This document shows, one piece after another, positions 25,165 through 64,000 of a DNA stretch of 64,000 nt. Both the position numbers and the translations under genes were made by a program. Source of the stretch: Hemibagrus wyckioides (lineage: Eukaryota > Chordata > Actinopteri > Siluriformes > Bagridae); the NCBI RefSeq assembly GCF_019097595.1, contig NC_080715.1, positions 4,385,573 to 4,449,572 of the forward strand, written 5' to 3'. Within the stretch, counting starts at the first letter, position 1. Each line of letters starts with the position of its first letter. Below the pieces are notes generated by a model. It had not been told where the DNA came from, searched no databases, and saw only the letters and a program-made list of their open reading frames with translations.

Positions 25165-25475
25165 TACAAGAGAATAAAAATGATTTCAGTTAAAAAAAAA
25201 AAATACAGCCGACTCCTAACCACACAAATCACTTCCATCAAAACCAACCATGTTGTCCTTTTCTCTTAAGAAATTATGTTGATTTGTTACTGTCCAGGAC
25301 ACTTCGAGAATGTGGTTTTAGTGATTGGATCACAAAGTGTCTTTATAATGCAGGTTCACACCTGTTCTTAGTGCTGTCCACATGAGATCATGCAGGATGC
25401 ATGTTAATGACAGGTGTGAATAAGGTCTGTAGGGTGTTCCTCCAGTCCTTGAAGGTCCTTCTTTGAAACAAGGTG
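25165..25475 (+). pseudogene. Apparent relic of a duplicated stat1 segment (introns around exons 4-6)
   Basis: Positions 25165-25270 match the end of the stat1 intron before coding exon 4 (about 12310-12435), including a 23-bp identical stretch ending at the acceptor region. Positions 25275-25475 match about 13498-13765 in the intron after exon 6, with another 22-bp identical stretch (around 13630 and 25370). Order and orientation are preserved, but the roughly 1-kb stretch holding exons 4-6 is missing. This looks like a decayed tandem copy. The alternative is that both loci carry two independent dispersed repeats. Confidence 0.5.
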
Positions 25476-25855
25476 TCCAGGATGTTTCAGAAAGCTAAGG
25501 ATGAAATTCTGCCCTGTGAAAGCTGGTGGCCACCTGACAGTTAATGGCTTCCAGCAGGTAAGTAATAGCTTTAATGAACCTGCTTTGTCTCAGGTACCTT
25601 GTTATTATTTGTTTTCTGAAGACTTCTTGTGTCAGGACTTGAACTCGGGTCAGCACGGAGAAAACTGAGAAACTGACATGCAACATGAAGAAACAGGGCT
25701 AAAGAGCAACTTAAATACAGAAGAAATTAAGACACAGAAGGCTGTAATGAAACAATGAACAATCAGAACAGGGACTTGACATGCAGAACAATGTGGACCT
25801 CTAGTGGCAAGAAACGAAATAACAAGCCCAGAATCCTGCCGCCTTCAATGCAGCA

Positions 25856-26430
<575 letters not shown>

Positions 26431-26733
26431 CTCATATAACACAGATATATTTTACTGATAAAAGCCTAGAAAATGAATATCAGTAACTTAAACCATGGAA
26501 GCTTTATGAATGTCCCAAAATAAGACATAACTAAAAATAAAAACTTTACTAATTATAAATGAATAAAATCGGTCATAGGTTATTCTACTATTTTATAATA
26601 AACTATATTGAGTGCTGTTATAGAAAAATAATCACAGTCGAGAAGAACACCACATCATCACACCACATGGTGTAATAAACCTAACCTGAGGACTTTTATG
26701 CCTTTTATGATGCATCCAAAGGAACATGGCTAT

Positions 26734-26747
26734 TTTATTATTTTATT
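26734..26747 (-). terminator. Probable stat4 polyadenylation signals
   Basis: Two AATAAA hexamers on the minus strand (26739-26734 and 26747-26742) lie about 480 bp past the stat4 stop codon. If used, the stat4 3' end lies about 2.3 kb from the stat1 poly(A) signal, facing it. Confidence 0.55.
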
Positions 26748-27154
26748 GAAAATGCAAAAGAATTATACATTCATAGAGTGGACAGCAAATTATATCATCT
26801 TGCAAAATAACAGTGACAGAAATAAAGGGAAAAACACACAGAAGTGATGAAAAACCTGTTTGCATTGTGATAATATTCCTAATCTACAGCATTCTGTCTT
26901 AAAAAAAGTCTTAAAGCCTTTAGGGTGGAAAGTGGCACCGATTAAATGTATTACTTAACATCAAATGACCCTGTGGTCCGTGTGATATAAACGTTATACA
27001 GGACGTCTTTAATTTCAGACCATTGATAAAGATTTTCTGAAGATTTTAAATCCTGAGCATTTCATTATTATTAATTTTTTTTTTTTTTCAGAAAAAATGT
27101 ACAGAAAACATTCAGGTGGAAATTGAGACTGAACGAAGACGAGTTTCATAAATG

Positions 27155-27186
<32 letters not shown>

Positions 27187-27224
27187 CACGTCTTCGTCTC
27201 AGAGCAGAGTGGAGGCAGCAGCGT

Positions 27225-60312
<33,088 letters not shown>

Positions 60313-60397
<85 letters not shown>
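60313..60397. repeat. (GACA)n(GATA)n microsatellite
   Basis: A GACA run followed by a GATA run, about 21 tetramers. Confidence 0.95.
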
Positions 60398-60398
<1 letters not shown>

Positions 60399-60819
60399 TT
60401 GTGTACGTAATCTCGGCTTTTCATTTTAAAAAATCCCTCAAAAGAAAAATGCAAATCTATTTAATTCCTTAAAACAAGTTATATTTCACAATTTTACATT
60501 CTTAGCCACTAATCGGGTTTTAATATACAGAGATGTTGATTTCTGGATTCTGATAAATCACATGGTCCTGATGGATTTTCTACAGGAGAAAACCTCGATC
60601 TCAGTCAGCTTCCTTATTCAGTAGTCAGGGGTAAAACACCACAAGGGAAAATATTTAGAACTTATCAGTGGAATATTATTCTTACTTATTATTTATTTAA
60701 TGAGATGAAGTTGATTAGGTTGATCGAGCTAAAAACTTTCATGTAATTGTTGAGAGTTTTTGTTAGTTGCTGGCCAGTTGATGCCTCTCGAATTGGCTCT
60801 TCAACCAGATAGAACCTTA

Positions 60820-60873
60820 GAAGAAGAAGAAGAAGAAGAAGAAGAAGAAGAAGAAGAAGAAAAAGAAGAAAAA
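60820..60873. repeat. (GAA)n microsatellite
   Basis: About 17 GAA copies. Confidence 0.93.
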
Positions 60874-61189
60874 AGGTCAAGATTTCTATTATATTCTGAA
60901 CTTTTAAACTCATATCATTTGATTTTTTTCTCTATAAAAAAACAGAGATATCACAGGGAGAGTTTAGTGTAGCATGTTTTTTTTTTTTAAGGTAAGAGAA
61001 ACCCAGAGAAACCCAGAGAACCCAGAGAGTAAACCCACAAAGACACAAAGAGAACACATTAAACAAAACAACAACAGTAACATGAGCACAGGATTGACTC
61101 TGAAACCCTGGTGCTGAGGGAAAGCGACGCTACTACTTTGACTTTTGTATAAAATATATTTCTTGGTCTTCTTCATTTTGTTCACAGTG

Positions 61190-61510
61190 TACACAACATG
61201 TGAAATCCATCCATTCATCTCCTGTAGTGCCACCAAACCACACAGGGTCATGAGGAACCTGGAGTCTATCCCAGGGAACAAGGTGGAGGACTCACCAACA
61301 AGTTGGCAAGCCATTACAGGACACAATCTCACACACTCATTCACACACTATGAACAATTTAGAGATGCCAATCAGCCTACATCACATAAATTCAGACTGG
61401 GGAGGAACCCGGAGGAAAGCCCCGAAGCACTAGGAAAACATGTAAAGGGCAGAGGCAGGAATCGAACCTCCAACCATGGAGGTGTACAGCAGATATACTA
61501 AGCCTCTAAA
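61190..61510 (+). repeat. Diverged copy of the fish repeat at 29335-29636
   Basis: Shares 'ctggagtctatcccag', 'caatttagagatgccaatca' and 'ggaacccggaggaaa' with the family consensus order, and ends with 'atcgaacctccaaccatgga' and 'taaaccacca', which are also typical. The 118-codon frame across it is incidental. Confidence 0.7.
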
Positions 61511-62480
61511 CCACCATCACCCTATATGCAAAAATTGTACATTAGAATAAAGCTGCATTATTGAAATAGACATTTTTATAAATCATAATCATGAAATACA
61601 CTGTTTAAAGGAGCTTGAGGAGAGATCTGGCAACAAAGGTTCTGTCTAGTTCACTACACAAACAAAAACTATATATACTATTCATATGCATAGGTGTGGA
61701 GAGAAAGAGAGAAAGAGAGAGGTGTAAAGGGCTACAATATCAGGCTGGAGGACAGCTTTCTTTTTTTGTAGAGCTGTGTTTGCACCATGCCTGGCACCTG
61801 AGCCAAGAGGGAAACTGTACAAGGAAACAACATTTCCATTAACCAGGAAACACTTGATTTTATTTTTTAGCTCCAGGGAATTCCCCTCTGATTAGAATCC
61901 TGTAATGTGTTTTACATCATCTCCCTACCTGACCTACAGCCTGGTCAGTCCCACTGAAACACATGAGACTCACCTCACACCCTGCAGCGTGACAAAGCCA
62001 GGTTCAGACTTCTAACAAGGATCCAGTCTCAAAATCAACTGTTCATCTTTATCTATCAGACTTTCGAAATGTTTCTGTTCTGTTTTTATTTTTCTAAAAT
62101 ATGTGTCAGTGGTGTGTTTGATGTTTTATAAAATTGCTTTACTTTTTTCTTTTCTAAAACCGATGGTGAAAATCTCTCAGAAACTGCGAGAAGAGATAGT
62201 GAAAGTGAAATCTGCAACACGTGAGGCTTACACACAAATAATGTGGCTTTTATTTTCATCTGTTTAACATTTTGATTGTTGAAATATTTACATGTTCATA
62301 CTTCGGGGACTTTTCTTAGTGGAGTTTAATGAGTCGGGCTGAAAAAATACAAATATGTACACCTTCTCCTATAGTATATATTTATATTCATTTTAGGGGG
62401 AAAAATGCACTTATTGGACATGTACAAAAATGTACATATGAACAAATAATCCAATAAATAATCAAGCAAATATAAACAAA
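61511..62480. other. Unannotated stretch
   Basis: No gene, RNA or complete mobile element recognised. Confidence 0.4.
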
Positions 62481-62483
62481 CAA

Positions 62484-62566
<83 letters not shown>

Positions 62567-62884
62567 TGTAAGTGAGGAAGCAAATAAACAATAAATAAAT
62601 ATGTAAATGAGTAACTATGTAAGTAAGTAAACAATAAATAAATAAATAAATAATAAACAAACAAGCAATAAATAAATAAATAAATGAGTAAGTAGATAGG
62701 TAACACACAAACAAACAGACAATAAATAAATGAGTAAGTAGATAAGTAACACATAAACAATAAATAAATAAATACATTTAAAAATATGCAATTGAGCAAG
62801 CAAACAAATAAATTATAAATGAATAAATATGGAAATGATTAACTATGTAAGTAAGTAAGTAAACAAACAAACTATATATGTATA

Positions 62885-62955
<71 letters not shown>

Positions 62956-62960
62956 GAAAG
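62484..62960. repeat. (GATA)n followed by AAAT-rich simple repeats
   Basis: GATA run at 62484-62566, then irregular TAAATAAA/AAAC/GTAA low-complexity sequence, then a clean (AAAT)n run at about 62884-62953. The 'LFIYLFIYLSIYL' type reading frames on the minus strand are translations of these repeats. Confidence 0.93.
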
Positions 62961-63740
62961 TATGTCATATTTTGAAAAAGATAAACAGCAGAAACATGTA
63001 AACTGAGTTGTGGATATTGTAAACATACACATGCTCTGATTTGGAAAATATAAAGTAGGTTTGGAATCACAAAGGTTTAAAGAACACAGTTAAATATAAA
63101 CTCGGTTGCTAATACTGCCAATGTATTTTTTTAGTATTTAAATAAAATGGGGAAATATACATTAAGTCTGATAAAAGAAATGACCGTAGTCTGACCGCTC
63201 TACATGAAAGAAAACATCCAACTGAGAATTTTAAAAAAACACAAAAATCCAGATATACAGTAAAATGAGTTTAAAAAATTGAAGCTTAGATTCCTCTGAG
63301 ATGCTAATACTGCAAATCCACACAAAAAACAACAGCAAACAGCAAAACAAAGAAATAAACAAAGTACAAAAATACAAATATGCACCAGGATTGTAGTAAA
63401 AAAGAATAGCTCACGTTTTCTGAAAAGGTCCAAGAGTCATTTTTATTTTATTTTTTTTAAATAAAGGACCAGTATCCACAGTTGAGAGGGATTTTTGAGT
63501 TCCTGTCTATAATTCTAGCTTTATATACTTATTTTGGGGTGAACTCTGAAAGTCTAAAAATAAATTCATCCATCAGTCCATTGTTTATACCCACTTTAAA
63601 AAAAAATATATATATATGTATCATGGATGGGATGTTAGCATGATGTAGTGTGTTTCTGATTTGCAGATTCATGTTTGTTCAAAAGTCTTGGCATTTTTAG
63701 AAAAGATAAATTTCTAGAGATTTTTCCCCCCAGAATTTGA
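62961..63740. other. Unannotated right edge
   Basis: AT-rich sequence with no recognised gene. Confidence 0.4.
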
Positions 63741-63905
63741 TGTCAATTCCATTTATTTTATTTGCATAAAGCTTTTAACAATGGACACTGTCACAAAGCA
63801 GCTTTATAGAAATATGCAAATTTAGGATATAATTTATAAATTTATCCCTAATGTCCAGGCCAGAGGTGATGGTGGTGAGGAAATACTCTCTGACATGATA
63901 TGTGG
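63741..63905 (-). repeat. Orphan L2-like 3' tail
   Basis: On the minus strand: 'ataaagctgctttgtgacag', 'gtccattgttaaaagcttta' and an A-rich end, a diverged version of the tail at 47150-47220. Confidence 0.7.
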
Positions 63906-64000
63906 AAGAAACCTTGATGGCCTTTAAAACATATATGGCCTTTTTAATAGTATTAAATACTTTATTGCTCTATTTGTTGAGTTGAGAGACGACACACTAT

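Noticed and set aside
62326..63070. Tyr/Ile/Leu-rich frames that look like membrane proteins
   Set aside because: Products of GATA and AAAT repeats; no start context, no domain.

Overview
This is vertebrate nuclear DNA, almost certainly from a ray-finned (teleost) fish. It holds two multi-exon JAK-STAT genes with large introns, embedded in fish-type repeats: Tc1/mariner and hAT DNA transposons, an L2-like LINE with many orphan 3' tails, tRNA-derived SINEs, minisatellites and long microsatellites. I cannot name the species.

Layout. Positions 1-7,560 hold no gene that I can see: microsatellites, a Tc1-derived fold-back element, a 29-bp minisatellite, a half Tc1 element and an AC-rich minisatellite. 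Positions 7,571-24,375 hold a STAT1 gene on the + strand: a GC-rich promoter with inverted CCAAT boxes, one non-coding 5' exon and 23 coding exons that join in phase to a predicted 752-residue protein. Positions 24,376-26,733 are intergenic, with an apparent decayed duplicate of STAT1 intron sequence and an internally deleted Tc1-like element. Positions 26,734-59,940 hold a STAT4 gene on the - strand: 23 coding exons, predicted 731 residues. The two genes are therefore convergent (tail to tail). Positions 60,000-64,000, upstream of STAT4, are simple repeats and repeat tails; the STAT4 promoter and 5' non-coding exon(s) could not be placed.

STAT1 and STAT4 are paralogous cytokine-activated transcription factors (STAT1: interferon signalling; STAT4: IL-12-type signalling in T and NK cells). 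Both models retain the N-domain, coiled coil, DNA-binding domain, linker, SH2 domain with its phosphotyrosine-binding arginine, a C-terminal tyrosine and a C-terminal Ser-Pro motif, so both look functional. The exons match one to one between the two genes, and ten of them have identical lengths (128, 152, 159, 93, 60, 84, 99, 136, 95 and another 93-to-93 class of in-frame equivalents differ only slightly elsewhere).

Most of what is unusual lies in the introns and splice sites. Minisatellites start within about 0-30 bp of three STAT4 splice donors, simple repeats form or abut several acceptors, and STAT4 coding exon 20 appears to need a GC-AG intron. A near-intact Tc1 element (one stop codon), an L2-like LINE and a hAT element with a perfect 8-bp target duplication lie in STAT4 introns. 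A Tol2-type hAT element with a Tc1 copy nested in it lies in a STAT1 intron. I found no evidence of a wholly new system; the findings list gives the features I think deserve checking.
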